Assembly: GCF_013409645.1 (NCBI RefSeq)
Contig: NZ_JACCBG010000001.1
Coordinates: forward strand, 248,001-312,000
Direction of reading: 5' to 3'
DNA from: Nocardioides panaciterrulae
GTDB lineage: Bacteria; Actinomycetota; Actinomycetes; Propionibacteriales; Nocardioidaceae
DNA: 64,000 bases
The position numbers were made by a program, and so were the translations under genes. Each line of letters begins with the position of its first letter. The first letter of the stretch is position 1. Below, piece after piece: positions 35,488 to 44,386 of the stretch. A model generated the notes under the pieces. That model worked only from the letters and a program-made list of their open reading frames with translations. It was not told the origin of the DNA and made no database searches.

Positions 35488-35702
35488 GCCGAGTCGGCGC
35501 AGGTTGACACCCAGAACACGCCGAGTCGGCGCAGGTTGACGTCCAGGACACGTCGAGTCGGCGCAGGTTGACGCTCAGGACACGTCGAGTCGGCGCAGGT
35601 TGACGGTCAACGTGTCAACGAGCGCCGACTCGGCGGCCTGGGGCGTGTCAACGAGCGCCGACTCGGCGGGCCGGGGCGTGTCAACGAGCGCCGACTCGGC
35701 GG
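35488..35702. repeat. CGAGTCGGCG/GTTGAC array, four direct plus three inverted copies
   Basis: Four direct copies of CGAGTCGGCGCAGGTTGAC begin at 35488, 35520, 35552 and 35584, exactly 32 bp apart. Three inverted copies (GTCAACGAGCGCCGACTCGG) begin at 35614, 35647 and 35680, 33 bp apart. The two halves face each other, so the array is a large inverted structure. It fills the 250-bp gap between the convergent E2 and M20 peptidase genes. The same family is at 19239-19333. Confidence 0.95.
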
Positions 35703-35731
35703 GCTCGGCGGGCTGGGCGGGCTGGGGTGGG

Positions 35732-37003
35732 TCAGCTAGGAGCGCAGCAGCGCAGCAGGGTGAGCACCAGGGTCTCGGTGACGGCGAGCAGCTCGTCGAC
35801 CGCCACCGACTCCTCCGGCCCGTGGGCCAGCCGGACGTCGCCCGGCCCGTAGTGCAGGGTCGGGATGCCCGCCCCGGCATAGAGGCGCAGGTCCGAGCCG
35901 TACGGCGCCCCGCGCTCCCGCGGCCGCGGGCCGCCGGTGACGTCGGCGTGGGCGCCGGCGACCACGTCGAGCAGCGGCGAGGCCGCGTCGTAGGAACCGC
36001 TGGCGAACTGCCCGCCGGTCCAGCGCACCACCGGCGGGTGGTCGCGCAGCCACAGGTGTCCGAGCGCGGCTTCGGCCACGGCCTCCTCGAGCTCGGCGCG
36101 GGCGTCGTCGGGCTCCTCGCCCAGCGCGACGCCGAGCCGGCCCTCGGCGACCAGCAGGTCGGGCACGCTGCTGGCCCAGTCGCCGCAGCGCACGGTGCCG
36201 AGTGAGAGCGGGTAGGCGAGCGGGTACTCGCCCATCAGCCGGTGCACCTCGGCGTTGCGGCGCTCTTCGAGCCGGCCCAACGCGGCGTGCACGGGCAGGA
36301 ACGCCTCGAAAGCACTGACCCCGGCGTACGACGTGCTCGCGTGCGTGGCCCGGCCCGGCACGGTGATCTCGAACGTGAGCGCGCCCGCGTTGGCGGTGGT
36401 GAGGGTGCCGCTGGTGGGCTCGGTGATCACGCAGGCCTCGCCGGTGTGGCCACGGCGCAGCGTGGCGAACGCGCCGGTGCCGCCGTCCTCCTCGCCGATG
36501 ACGAAGTGCAGGGCGAAGGCCCGGGGCAGCTCGATCCCGGCGGCCCGAACCGCGCGCACGGCCGCGAGGTTGGCGGCCACGCCGGCCTTCATGTCGCAGG
36601 CGCCGCGCCCGTGCACCAGGCGGCCCTCGACGGTGGGGGAGAACGGGTCGGTGCGCCACTGGCTGCGGTCCCCGGCGGGCACCACGTCGACGTGGCCCTG
36701 CAGCACCAGCGCCGGCGTGCCCTCGCCGCGGCCGGCGACCAGCCCCCAGGCCTCGGTGCGCGGCACCTCCCACCCCGGCCAGGTCGGGTCCGAGGTCAGC
36801 GTGGGCAGGTCGAGCGGCCAGAGGTCCACGTCGAGGTCGAGCTCGCGGACCTGCTTGGCGATCCGGTGCTGCAGGTCGCTCTCGGCGTCACTGCCGCTGA
36901 TGCTGGGCACCGCGAGGAGGTCGAGCAGGTCGCGGACCAGCTCGCGCTCGTCGACGAACGCCAGCGCGCGCAGCTCGGCCTCCGAGAGGTCGCGCTGGGC
37001 CAT
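35732..37003 (-). CDS. M20 family metallopeptidase (ArgE/DapE-type)
   Basis: A 423-aa cytoplasmic M20 enzyme. Metal and catalytic sites are visible: GHVDVVPAGD (His104, Asp106), GRGACDMKAG (bridging Asp), VIGEEDGGTGAF (Glu pair), and a late HGPEESV. The lid domain lies in the middle (about 190-310) with GRATHASTSYAG. Such enzymes remove acyl or amino groups from amino-acid derivatives or cleave dipeptides; the substrate is not clear, and there are no arginine or lysine genes nearby. GAAGGA lies 6 nt before ATG. Confidence 0.92.
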   Translation of the reverse strand: MAQRDLSEAELRALAFVDERELVRDLLDLLAVPSISGSDAESDLQHRIAKQVRELDLDVDLWPLDLPTLTSDPTWPGWEVPRTEAWGLVAGRGEGTPALVLQGHVDVVPAGDRSQWRTDPFSPTVEGRLVHGRGACDMKAGVAANLAAVRAVRAAGIELPRAFALHFVIGEEDGGTGAFATLRRGHTGEACVITEPTSGTLTTANAGALTFEITVPGRATHASTSYAGVSAFEAFLPVHAALGRLEERRNAEVHRLMGEYPLAYPLSLGTVRCGDWASSVPDLLVAEGRLGVALGEEPDDARAELEEAVAEAALGHLWLRDHPPVVRWTGGQFASGSYDAASPLLDVVAGAHADVTGGPRPRERGAPYGSDLRLYAGAGIPTLHYGPGDVRLAHGPEESVAVDELLAVTETLVLTLLRCCAPS

Positions 37004-37174
37004 GCGGGATCCTTCGGGCGTGCGGGGATGCCCGAGCGTAGGGCGCCGCGGCTCCTCCTGTTCGCGGAATCGACGAGGAGCCCCCCGGGTTCGCGGGGCC
37101 GGCGGTTCCCGAGGCCGCCGCGGGCCGGCGTCTGCGGCCCGGGGCCGTCGGTCCGGAGAACGACCGCGGCGCGG

Positions 37175-38668
37175 TCAGGCGTAGCGGCGGGCCCGGTCGG
37201 CGGGGGAGCCGGGCCCGCTCTCGAGCAGCGCGGCGAGCTCGTGCTCGAGGACCGCGCCGACCCGGCGGCAGAACTCCTCGGGCTCGTCGGCGGCGTCGGG
37301 GGTCTCCACGACGATCCGGTCCACGATGCCGAGCTGCTGGAGGTCCAGGGCCCGCACCTTCTGGGCGCGCGCCATCTCCGGGGCGTGCGCGGTGTCGCGG
37401 TGCACGATCGCGCTGGCGCCCTCGGGCGGGAGCGGGGAGAGCCAGGCGTGCTGGGCGGCGACCACCCGGTCCGCGGGCAGCAGCGCGAGCGCCCCGCCGC
37501 CGTTGCCCTCGCCGAGCATCAGGCACAGCGTCGGCGCGTCGAGCATGACCAGGTCGGAGAGGCAGCGGGCGATCTCGCCGGCCAGGCCGCCGTTCTCCGC
37601 CGCCGGGGACAGCGCGGCGCCCTGGGTGTCGATCACGGTGACCAGCGGCAGCCCGAGCTCGGAGGCGAGCCGCATCCCGCGGCGGGCCTCGCGCAGCGCC
37701 TCGGGGCCCATCGGGTGGTCAGCGGTCTGGCCGCGGCGGTCCTGGCCGAGGAACACGCACGGCGCCTCGCCGAACCGCACGAGCGCCAGCAGCAGGCCGG
37801 GGTCCTGCTCGCCCTGGCCGGTGCCGTTGAGCGGGATCACGTCGCTGGCGGCGTAGCGCAGCAGCCGACGTACGCCGGGCCGGTCCGCGCGGCGCGACCG
37901 GGTGACGGCGTCCCAGGTCTCCACGTCCGGCAGCTCGGTGAGCGGGACCGGGGCGGGCACCGGCCGGATCCCGTGCCGGGGCGCGAGCAGGATCGTCAGC
38001 GCCCGGTCCAGGATGCCGGCGATCTCCTGCGGCGCGACGACCGCGTCGATGATGCCGTGGGCGTAGAGGTTCTCCGCGGTCTGCACGTCCTCGGGGAACG
38101 GCCGGCCGTAGAGCGCCTCGTAGACGCGCGGTCCGAGGAACCCCACCAGCGCCCCCGGCTCGGCGACGGTCACGTGGCCCAGCGACCCCCACGACGCCAT
38201 CACCCCGCCGGTGGTGGGGTGGCGCAGGTAGACGAGGTACGGCAGCCCCGCGGCCTTGTGCGCGGCCACCGCCTGGGAGATCCGGACCATCTGGACGAAC
38301 GCCGGCGTGCCCTCCTGCATCCGGGTGCCGCCGCTGACCGGGCCCGCGAGCAGCGGCAGCCCCTCCCGGGTGGCCCGCTCGATCGCGTCGACCAGCCGGT
38401 CCGCGGCGTCGCGGCCGATCGAGCCGGCCAGGAACGCGAACTCGCCCATCAGCACCGCGACCCGGCGCCCGTGCATCAGGCCCTCGCCGGTCAGCACCGA
38501 CTCGTCGACACCGCTCTTCTGCTCGGCCGCGGCCAGCTCGGCGGCGTACCCGGCCGAGACCTCGCGGCGCACCGGCGGGGTGTCCCACGAGGACCACGAC
38601 CCCTCGTCGAGGACCAGGTCGAGGAGCTGGCGGGCCGAGAGGCGCGCGGGGCGCGGGCGGTTCGTCAC
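37175..38668 (-). CDS. Fused acyl-CoA carboxylase carboxyltransferase, AccD3-like
   Basis: A 497-aa carboxyltransferase in which beta-like (about 1-240) and alpha-like (about 250-480) halves are fused; M. tuberculosis AccD3 has the same length (about 495). Motifs are LMGEFAFLAGSIGR, GPVSGGTRMQEGTPAFVQM, HPTTGGVMASW, then the second-half VTVIDTQGAALSPAAENGG and LGEGNGGGALALL. It carboxylates acetyl- or acyl-CoA with a biotin carrier encoded elsewhere. It lacks the zinc-finger Cys set of E. coli AccD. TAGCCT 7 nt before GTG 38668 suggests a leaderless transcript. Confidence 0.92.
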   Translation of the reverse strand: MTNRPRPARLSARQLLDLVLDEGSWSSWDTPPVRREVSAGYAAELAAAEQKSGVDESVLTGEGLMHGRRVAVLMGEFAFLAGSIGRDAADRLVDAIERATREGLPLLAGPVSGGTRMQEGTPAFVQMVRISQAVAAHKAAGLPYLVYLRHPTTGGVMASWGSLGHVTVAEPGALVGFLGPRVYEALYGRPFPEDVQTAENLYAHGIIDAVVAPQEIAGILDRALTILLAPRHGIRPVPAPVPLTELPDVETWDAVTRSRRADRPGVRRLLRYAASDVIPLNGTGQGEQDPGLLLALVRFGEAPCVFLGQDRRGQTADHPMGPEALREARRGMRLASELGLPLVTVIDTQGAALSPAAENGGLAGEIARCLSDLVMLDAPTLCLMLGEGNGGGALALLPADRVVAAQHAWLSPLPPEGASAIVHRDTAHAPEMARAQKVRALDLQQLGIVDRIVVETPDAADEPEEFCRRVGAVLEHELAALLESGPGSPADRARRYA

Positions 38669-38830
38669 CTCCCCGAGGCTACTGCCCGGTCCGGGTCGCC
38701 GCGGACGTCATAGGTTGCCGTCGCTTCAGGGTCGGCTTCGTGGGAGTGCGCCGGAACAGCGACGGATCGGTCGCGGCGCTCGCGCCCCCGGGCGGTCCGG
38801 GCGGTGCCGGGTGGTGCCGGGTGGTGCCGG

Positions 38831-39205
38831 GTGGTGGTCGAACGTTCGTCCACCAAGGAGGGGTGCCGTCAGCGGCGGGGGTGCCAGGCGGCGAGCACCT
38901 CCGCCTCGTCCGCGCGCGGCGGAACGGCCCACCGGTGGGTTGCGGCGTTCGCGCCTCGGGCGGTGCCGGACGTTGCTGGGGGCTGCCGGATGGTGCTGGG
39001 TGGTGGTCGAACGTTCGTCCACCAAGGAGGGTGTCCTCAGCGGCGGGGGTGCCAGGCGGCCAGCACCTCCGCCTCGTCCGCGCGCGGCGGAACGGCCCAC
39101 CGGTGGGTTGCGGCGTTCGCGCCCCGGGCGGTGCCGGACGTTGCTGGGGGCTGCCGGATGGTGCTGGGTGGTGGTCGAACGTTCGTCCACCACCCAGGTG
39201 TGCCC
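38831..39205. repeat. 168-bp tandem repeat carrying copies of the epimerase 3' end
   Basis: Unit 1 is 38831-38999 and unit 2 is 39000-39167; the third copy (39168 on) is truncated and runs into the epimerase gene. Each unit starts with the CGAACGTTCG palindrome. About 20 bp later comes a near-exact copy of the last roughly 50 bp of the epimerase coding sequence, including the stop position. Unit junctions repeat GTGCTGGGTG. The palindromes lie at 38831-38855, 39000-39024 and 39168-39193. Confidence 0.93.
39168..39193. repeat. CGAACGTTCG palindrome after the epimerase gene
   Basis: The sixth full copy of the 26-bp palindrome (core GGTCGAACGTTCGTCC). It begins 12 bp past the epimerase stop on the minus strand, the same relation as copy 3 to the VOC gene. 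The position suggests a role at transcript 3' ends. Confidence 0.85.
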
Positions 39206-40216
39206 TCAGCCGCGGGCGTGCCAGGCGGCGAGCACCTCCGCCTCGTCCGCGCGCGACCAGCCGGTGACCGGGGCGTCGGGCTCGGCGTCCAGCCAGAGCA
39301 GCGTGTCGCGGGCGGTCTCGGCGAGCGGGCGGGTCACCAGCCCGGCGTCGTAGGACGCGGTGACGTCGTGGGCCATCAGCCCGGCGTACTCCGGCAGCGG
39401 CAGCCAGACCGGCACCGACCGCGGGCCCGTCCACGGCTGCACGTCCTGCTCCAGCAGGAACTCCTGCGGCACGGCGGTGAACGTCGTGGTGGTCGGGTCG
39501 TGCCGGCCGAGCTCACGGGCGGCGGCCGCGACCGCGTCGGTGAACGCCGCCCGGGTCGTCGCCTGCCCGGTGCCGTCGAAGGTGCCGGTGCGGCGCTCCT
39601 CGGCGAGCCTGACCAGCCAGGCCGCGAGGTCGCGCACGTCGATCACCTGCACGGTGGCGTCGGCCGACCCCGGCAGCAGCACCTCGGGGTGGTCGCCGGT
39701 GTCGGCCAGCCGGGCCGGCCAGTAGGCGAACCGCCCCGAGGGGTCGCCCGGGCCCACGATCAGCCCGGGCCGCACCACCGCGGCGGAGGCCGCGCGGTCG
39801 AGCACGGCCTGCTCGCAGGCGACCTTCATCGGGCCGTAGGCCTCCGGGTCCTCGTGCAGGTCGACGTCCTCGTGGACCGGCTCGCGCAGCGGCAGCGTCC
39901 CGGGGCCGCCGCCGGGGGTCGCGTCGTCGGCGTAGACGTTGATCGTCGACACGAACACCCAGTGGGCGTCGGGGAACCGCGCGACCGCCGCGCGCACCCA
40001 GGACGGGTGTCGGGCCACGTCGACCACCGCGTCGTACGCACCGTCGAGCTCGGCGGGCAGCCCCACCGACCGGTCCGCGACCACCTGCCGGGCGCCCGAG
40101 GGCACCGACCCGGAGGTGCCCCGGCACGCGCAGGTCACCTCGTGGCCGCGCCGGACCGCCTCCTCGGCCACCGCCCGCGACAGGAACACCGATCCACCCA
40201 GCACCAGGAGCCTCAT
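39206..40216 (-). CDS. NAD-dependent epimerase/dehydratase family protein
   Basis: A 336-aa extended SDR-like protein. A Rossmann start MRLLVLGGSVFLSRAVAEEA (GGxxFxS variant) is followed by AVVDVARHPS, VFVSTINVYADD and the catalytic-type AYGPMKVACE (YxxxK). VVRPGLIVGPGDPSGRF and VIDVRDLAAWLV follow. This variant resembles plant CSP41/reductase-like epimerases found in actinobacteria; the substrate is unknown. Its 3' end has been copied twice downstream in the 168-bp repeat array. The start is ATG 40216, with GCACCAGGAG-type purines absent on the coding strand, so the ribosome site is weak. Confidence 0.88.
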   Translation of the reverse strand: MRLLVLGGSVFLSRAVAEEAVRRGHEVTCACRGTSGSVPSGARQVVADRSVGLPAELDGAYDAVVDVARHPSWVRAAVARFPDAHWVFVSTINVYADDATPGGGPGTLPLREPVHEDVDLHEDPEAYGPMKVACEQAVLDRAASAAVVRPGLIVGPGDPSGRFAYWPARLADTGDHPEVLLPGSADATVQVIDVRDLAAWLVRLAEERRTGTFDGTGQATTRAAFTDAVAAAARELGRHDPTTTTFTAVPQEFLLEQDVQPWTGPRSVPVWLPLPEYAGLMAHDVTASYDAGLVTRPLAETARDTLLWLDAEPDAPVTGWSRADEAEVLAAWHARG

Positions 40217-40304
40217 GCCACCACCCAACTGGGCGAGGCCGCGCCGGGGCAAGGCTTTCCGCTCTCGGCGGACGGGAGATCGGCCCGCGGACGGCAGCGG
40301 CGGG

Positions 40305-41861
40305 TCAGCGGCCGGCCCGGCCGCCCCGGCCGAGCAGGTAGGAGTCGAAGAGCGGCCGCAGGTCCTGCCCGCTGTGCTGGGAGAACCAGGAGACGATCTC
40401 GTCGTAGGAGGCGTTGCCGTCCTCGTGGGCCTTCGGCCACGCCCGGACCAGCGACCAGAACTCCCGGTCCCCGAGCCGTCGGCGCAACGCGTCCCACATC
40501 AGCGCCGGCCCGTAGTAGGCGTTGCTCTCGCCGAACGTCGCGGGGTCGTAGTCCGCTGGCGGCCCGAACTGCTCCTCCAGCCCCGGCTCGCTGGCGCGCC
40601 ACCGGTGCAGGCTCTCCGACATCGGGGTGTGGCCGCGCTCGGACTGCCACAGCCCCTGCAGGTACATCGCCATGCCCTCGCTCATCCACAGCCCGGTCCA
40701 AGTGGCGGGGGTGACCTCGTCGCCGTACCACTGGTGCACCATCTCGTGGACGATCACCTCCGGCGAGGTCGTGTAGTCGCCGATCCCGAGTGTGAGCATG
40801 GTCTGGGTCTCCATCCCGCTCCGGGAGTGCACCAGCACGATGCCGAGCGAGGAGAACGGGTAGGGGCCGAGCTTGTTCTCGATCCAGCCGAGCTCGTCGG
40901 CGGCCGGCCGCAGGCCGCGGCGGATCCGCGGGTTGGTCGCCGGGACCCAGTAGGTCACCGGCACGCCGCTCGCGGAGCGGTCCTTGAACGGCCGGTAGCG
41001 GCCGATCGCGATCGTGGTGAGGTACGACGAAGCAGGCTCGTCGAGGTGCCAGCGGGTCACCATGGTCGCGCCCTGCCGGGTCATCGACCTCAGGGTGCCG
41101 TTGGCGATGCCGGTCATCCCCGAGGTCGTGGAGATCGTGAAGTCGTAGAGCGCCTTGTCCGAGGGCTGGTCGTTCACGGCGTACCAGGTGTAGGCGCCGT
41201 AGGGCTCCTGCATCGTCCACACCGAGCCGTCGGCCTCGGTCGTCCAGCCGAGGGTGCTGAAGTCGGACCGGGTCGTCGGCGCCGCGGCCGGCAGCGGGGT
41301 CCCGCCGTAGGCGAGCACCATCGTGTAGCGCTGGTCCTTCGTGACCGGGACGTGCACGACCAGCTCCTTGCCCGGGTGGTCGTACGACGCGGTCCGGCCG
41401 TCGACCGTCACCGCGCGCACCTCGAGGGCGTCCCCGAGGTCGAGCCGGACGTCCCGGGCGTCGGCGGTCGCGCGGAACACCAGCGACTCCGTGGCCGTGA
41501 GCCGGGTGGCCGCGGGGCTCCACCGCAGGTCCAGCCCGTAGTGCAGGGCGTCGACGCCCGGGTCACCGACCTCGGGGTAGACGTCGTCCTCGACCGGCGA
41601 GCTGACCGCCGCGTCCAGCGCGGGGTCGTCGGTGGCGACCGTGTCCCGCGAGGCCGCGGGCTGCACCTCGGTCGCGCCCGACCCCGCCGACCCGCCCGAC
41701 CCCGCCGACGGCGAGGCGCTGGGGGAGCCGTCGGAGGAGCCCGACGTGCACGCCGAGAGCCCGCCGAGCAGCAGCACCCCGGCCAGCGTGCCCGCCAGCG
41801 CCCGGGGCAGCAGCCCGGCCGGGGCGCCGGGCCGGCCCGGCGCCGACCACGTGCGGCGCAT
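40305..41861 (-). CDS. M1 family zinc metallopeptidase, lipoprotein
   Basis: A 518-aa secreted lipoprotein. The signal peptide ends in lipobox LSAC (Cys38), followed by a Ser/Gly linker. The aminopeptidase-N-like beta domain (about 90-300) precedes the catalytic domain with the zinc site HEMVHQWYGD (His372, Glu373, His376) and the third ligand Glu in GLWMSEGMAMYLQG. SNAYYGPALMWDALR contains the transition-state Tyr. The GAMEN-like motif is replaced by SRSGMETQT. It is anchored on the outer face of the membrane. Its start overlaps the sigma factor stop by one base (TGATG). Confidence 0.93.
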   Translation of the reverse strand: MRRTWSAPGRPGAPAGLLPRALAGTLAGVLLLGGLSACTSGSSDGSPSASPSAGSGGSAGSGATEVQPAASRDTVATDDPALDAAVSSPVEDDVYPEVGDPGVDALHYGLDLRWSPAATRLTATESLVFRATADARDVRLDLGDALEVRAVTVDGRTASYDHPGKELVVHVPVTKDQRYTMVLAYGGTPLPAAAPTTRSDFSTLGWTTEADGSVWTMQEPYGAYTWYAVNDQPSDKALYDFTISTTSGMTGIANGTLRSMTRQGATMVTRWHLDEPASSYLTTIAIGRYRPFKDRSASGVPVTYWVPATNPRIRRGLRPAADELGWIENKLGPYPFSSLGIVLVHSRSGMETQTMLTLGIGDYTTSPEVIVHEMVHQWYGDEVTPATWTGLWMSEGMAMYLQGLWQSERGHTPMSESLHRWRASEPGLEEQFGPPADYDPATFGESNAYYGPALMWDALRRRLGDREFWSLVRAWPKAHEDGNASYDEIVSWFSQHSGQDLRPLFDSYLLGRGGRAGR

Positions 41862-42427
41862 CAGTCCTGGGGCCGCAGCAGCGGCCGGGCCAGCTTGCGG
41901 CCGTGGTGGATCTGCGCCTTGACGGTGCCCAGCGGCACGCCGACCTGCTCGGCGATCTCCTCGTAGGAGAGCCCGTAGACGTCGCGCAGCATCAGCGGCT
42001 CGACGAACTGCGGGTGGTCGCGCTCGATGGTCTCCATCGCGTCGAGCAGGTCCAGCCGGGTGCCGGCGATCACGCTGGTCGTCCGTGGGTCCGGCTTCTC
42101 CAGCGGCAGCACGTCGCTGGCCACGGCCTGGTTCTTCATCCGGCGGTAGGTGCTGCGGGCGGAGTTCAGCGCGACCACGTGCAGCCAGGTGGTGAACCGG
42201 CCTCGGGCGTTCCAGGTGCCGATCTTGTTCGCGACGTTGAGCAGCGCCTCCTGGCAGGCGTCCTCGGCGTCCGAGGAGTAGGGCAGCACGCCCCGGCAGA
42301 CGTTGAGCGTCCGGGGGCGCACCGCCGCGAGCAGGTCCTCCAGCGCCGCCCGGTCGCCGTCGCGTGCCGCGCGGGCGAGGTCGTCGATCTCGTCGGCGGT
42401 GGGTGCGTGCTGCGTGTCCCCGTGCAT
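41861..42427 (-). CDS. ECF sigma factor (sigma-70 family)
   Basis: A 188-aa sigma factor. Region 2 (about 35-95) has LPYSSDAEDACQEALLNVAN and RFTTWLHVVALNSARSTYRR; region 4 (about 125-180) has LMLRDVYGLSYEEIAEQVGV and PLGTVKAQIHHGRKLARPLL. ATG 42427 is preferred; GTG 42445 would add six residues. It is translationally coupled to the M1 peptidase lipoprotein, so that peptidase may be part of its regulon or act in its regulation. No anti-sigma factor is next to it. Confidence 0.92.
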   Translation of the reverse strand: MHGDTQHAPTADEIDDLARAARDGDRAALEDLLAAVRPRTLNVCRGVLPYSSDAEDACQEALLNVANKIGTWNARGRFTTWLHVVALNSARSTYRRMKNQAVASDVLPLEKPDPRTTSVIAGTRLDLLDAMETIERDHPQFVEPLMLRDVYGLSYEEIAEQVGVPLGTVKAQIHHGRKLARPLLRPQD

Positions 42428-42490
42428 GGCCTCATCCTCACCCACGCGGACCCGACCGGACCACCTACTTCGGTCTCGGTCGGGTCACGG

Positions 42491-43300
42491 CTACTTCACC
42501 TCCGAGCGCAGCAGCACCCGCAGTCCGACCGCCAGCGGGAGCGCCAGCCAGACCAGCCCGGTCACGCCCAGCTGGGCCCACTGCGCGGCCCCCATCGCGT
42601 CGTTGAAGAGGTTGCCCTGCGCGAAGTTGAAGTCCACCCAGGGCTGGGCCTGCGCGAACCAGTGCTGGTTCGCGGCCAGCAGCATCGACAGCGGCGGCAG
42701 CACGAAGCCGTAGACGAAGTAGCCCACGATCGCGGCGGCGGAGTTGCGGACCAGGACCCCGAGCATGAAGCCGACCAGCATGCCCAGCACGTTGCCGAGC
42801 ACGACGTAGGCCAGCTCGGTGGCGCCGAGGTTCCAGACCGGGTCGGTGCCCCGGAGCGCGGGGCCGACGAGGTTGCCGACCGCGCCGATCACCGCCGCGA
42901 GCAGCATCGACACGACACCGACGGCGAGGGTGACCACGAGCTTGGCGGTGATCACCCGGCCGCGGTGCGGCACCAGGGTGAACGACGTGAGGCCGGTGCG
43001 CTGGCTCCACTCGCTGGCCACCGACAGCACCGCGATCATCGGCAGCACGACCGCCATCGGGAAGCCGATCGCGGACGCGAAGGCCTCGTAGTCGAGCTGG
43101 TCGGCCGGCGCGAACAGGATCGTCGCGGCCGTGGCCAGGACCGCGAGGATCGCGATGCTGGCCAGGAGCCAGAGGCCGGAGCGGGTGTCGAAGCTCTTGC
43201 GGGCCTCGACGGCCACCAGGCGGGACAGCGGGATGGACCCCGGGACCGCTCGCGGGCGCGCGGCCTCGGCGGTCTCGGGGGTCAGGGTCGTGCTGGTCAT
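42491..43300 (-). CDS. ABC transporter permease
   Basis: A 269-aa ABC-2-type permease with six membrane segments (about 45-65, 78-98, 118-142, 155-178, 186-206 and 238-260). There is no substrate-binding domain. LSVASEWSQRTGLTSFTLVP and the loop before TM3 are typical of permeases that pair with single ATPases for export of small molecules, peptides or drugs. It overlaps the ATPase gene by ATGA and forms a two-component exporter with it. The substrate is unknown. Confidence 0.9.
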   Translation of the reverse strand: MTSTTLTPETAEAARPRAVPGSIPLSRLVAVEARKSFDTRSGLWLLASIAILAVLATAATILFAPADQLDYEAFASAIGFPMAVVLPMIAVLSVASEWSQRTGLTSFTLVPHRGRVITAKLVVTLAVGVVSMLLAAVIGAVGNLVGPALRGTDPVWNLGATELAYVVLGNVLGMLVGFMLGVLVRNSAAAIVGYFVYGFVLPPLSMLLAANQHWFAQAQPWVDFNFAQGNLFNDAMGAAQWAQLGVTGLVWLALPLAVGLRVLLRSEVK

Positions 43301-44196
43301 GCGACCGCTCCTTCTCGTTGGGTGTCGGCGGTGAGCTCGAGGAACATCTCCTCGAGCCCGGCGCCGTCGGCCGGCCGCAGCTCGTGCAGCGCGATCCCGG
43401 CGGCGAGGGCGACCTCGCCCACGAGGCCGGGGTCGGCGTCGGCGCGCAGTGCGTCGGGGCCGTGGTCGGTGTGGGTGATGCCGGAGGCGCCCAGCGCCCG
43501 GGCCAGCTCGGCGCGGGCGGTCGAGCGGACCAGGGTGCCGGCGGCGGCGAGCAGCTCGGCCTTGGTGCCCCGCGCGACGATCCGCCCGTGCCCGATGACG
43601 ACCAGGTCGTCGGCGACGACCTCGATCTCGTGCAGCAGGTGCGAGGAGAGCAGCACCGTGCCGCCGCGGTCGGCGAAGTCCCGCAGCAGGTCCCGCATCC
43701 AGCGGATGCCGGCGGGGTCCAGGCCGTTGGCCGGCTCGTCGAGCACCAGCACGTCGGGGTCGCCGAGCAGCGCGGTGGCGATGCCGAGCCGCTGCCGCAT
43801 GCCCAGCGAGTAGTGCCGCACCCGGCGCCGCGACTCCGCGGGGCTCAGGCTGACCAGCTCCAGCATCTCCTCGACGCGGCGCTTCGGCAGGCCCATCGTG
43901 TGGGCGGCCACGCCGAGGATCTCGCGGCCGGTGCGGCCAGCGTGCTGCGCCGAGGCGTCGAGCAGCACGCCGACCTCGCGGCCGGGGTTCGGCAGGTCGG
44001 CGTACCGCCGGCCGCGGACCGTCGCAGTGCCCGCGCCGGCCGGGGTGAGGCCGACCAGGACCCGCATGGTCGTGGACTTCCCGGCGCCGTTGGGGCCGAG
44101 GAAGCCGGTGACCCGTCCGGGTCGTGCGGTGAAGCTGACGTCGTCGACGGCGGTGAAGTCGCCGTATCGCCTGGTGAGGCCATCGATCGTGATCAT
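43297..44196 (-). CDS. ABC transporter ATP-binding protein
   Basis: A 299-aa exporter ATPase. Walker A GPNGAGKS lies at 34-41, the Q loop in VGVLLDAS, the signature HYSLGMRQRLGIA (variant of LSGGQ), Walker B VLVLDEPANGLDP and the H loop LSSHLLHE. A C-terminal extension (about 215-299) has the ferredoxin-like region common in multidrug-type ATPases. ATG 44196 is used; upstream in-frame sequence is low complexity. It is divergent from the Ser/Thr kinase gene across 190 bp and coupled to the permease. Confidence 0.94.
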   Translation of the reverse strand: MITIDGLTRRYGDFTAVDDVSFTARPGRVTGFLGPNGAGKSTTMRVLVGLTPAGAGTATVRGRRYADLPNPGREVGVLLDASAQHAGRTGREILGVAAHTMGLPKRRVEEMLELVSLSPAESRRRVRHYSLGMRQRLGIATALLGDPDVLVLDEPANGLDPAGIRWMRDLLRDFADRGGTVLLSSHLLHEIEVVADDLVVIGHGRIVARGTKAELLAAAGTLVRSTARAELARALGASGITHTDHGPDALRADADPGLVGEVALAAGIALHELRPADGAGLEEMFLELTADTQREGAVA

Positions 44197-44386
44197 GCGA
44201 CCACGATCCCGCCGCGGCGGGGCTGCGCACATCGGGGAGGACGCGGGTCCCCACCCCGGAAACCGCCCCGGGGACGGCTCGGGGTCGACCCCGAGGCGGC
44301 TCCGGCCCCGGGCCCCGGCCCCTCTCCGGCCCCGGGCCCGGCCCTGGCTCCGGCCGGGGGCCGGTGACGGGGGCCATAATGCGTCC

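Larger units (their letters stand above)
38669..39205. other. 537-bp intergenic region built of repeats
   Basis: No convincing gene is seen here. The first 160 bp contain GTGCCGGGTG microrepeats (near 38800-38835). The rest consists of two and a bit units of a 168-169-bp direct repeat (see 38831-39205). An open frame on the minus strand spans the units but is low-complexity Arg/Pro and only reflects the repeated DNA. Confidence 0.85.

Noticed and set aside
35488..35604. Regular 32-bp spacing suggesting a CRISPR
   Set aside because: The 11-nt intervals are too short and similar to each other, and the array inverts halfway.
37050..37082. 8-bp inverted repeat GGCTCCTC/GAGGAGCC as a terminator after the carboxyltransferase
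   Set aside because: The 17-nt loop and short stem in very GC-rich DNA make chance likely.
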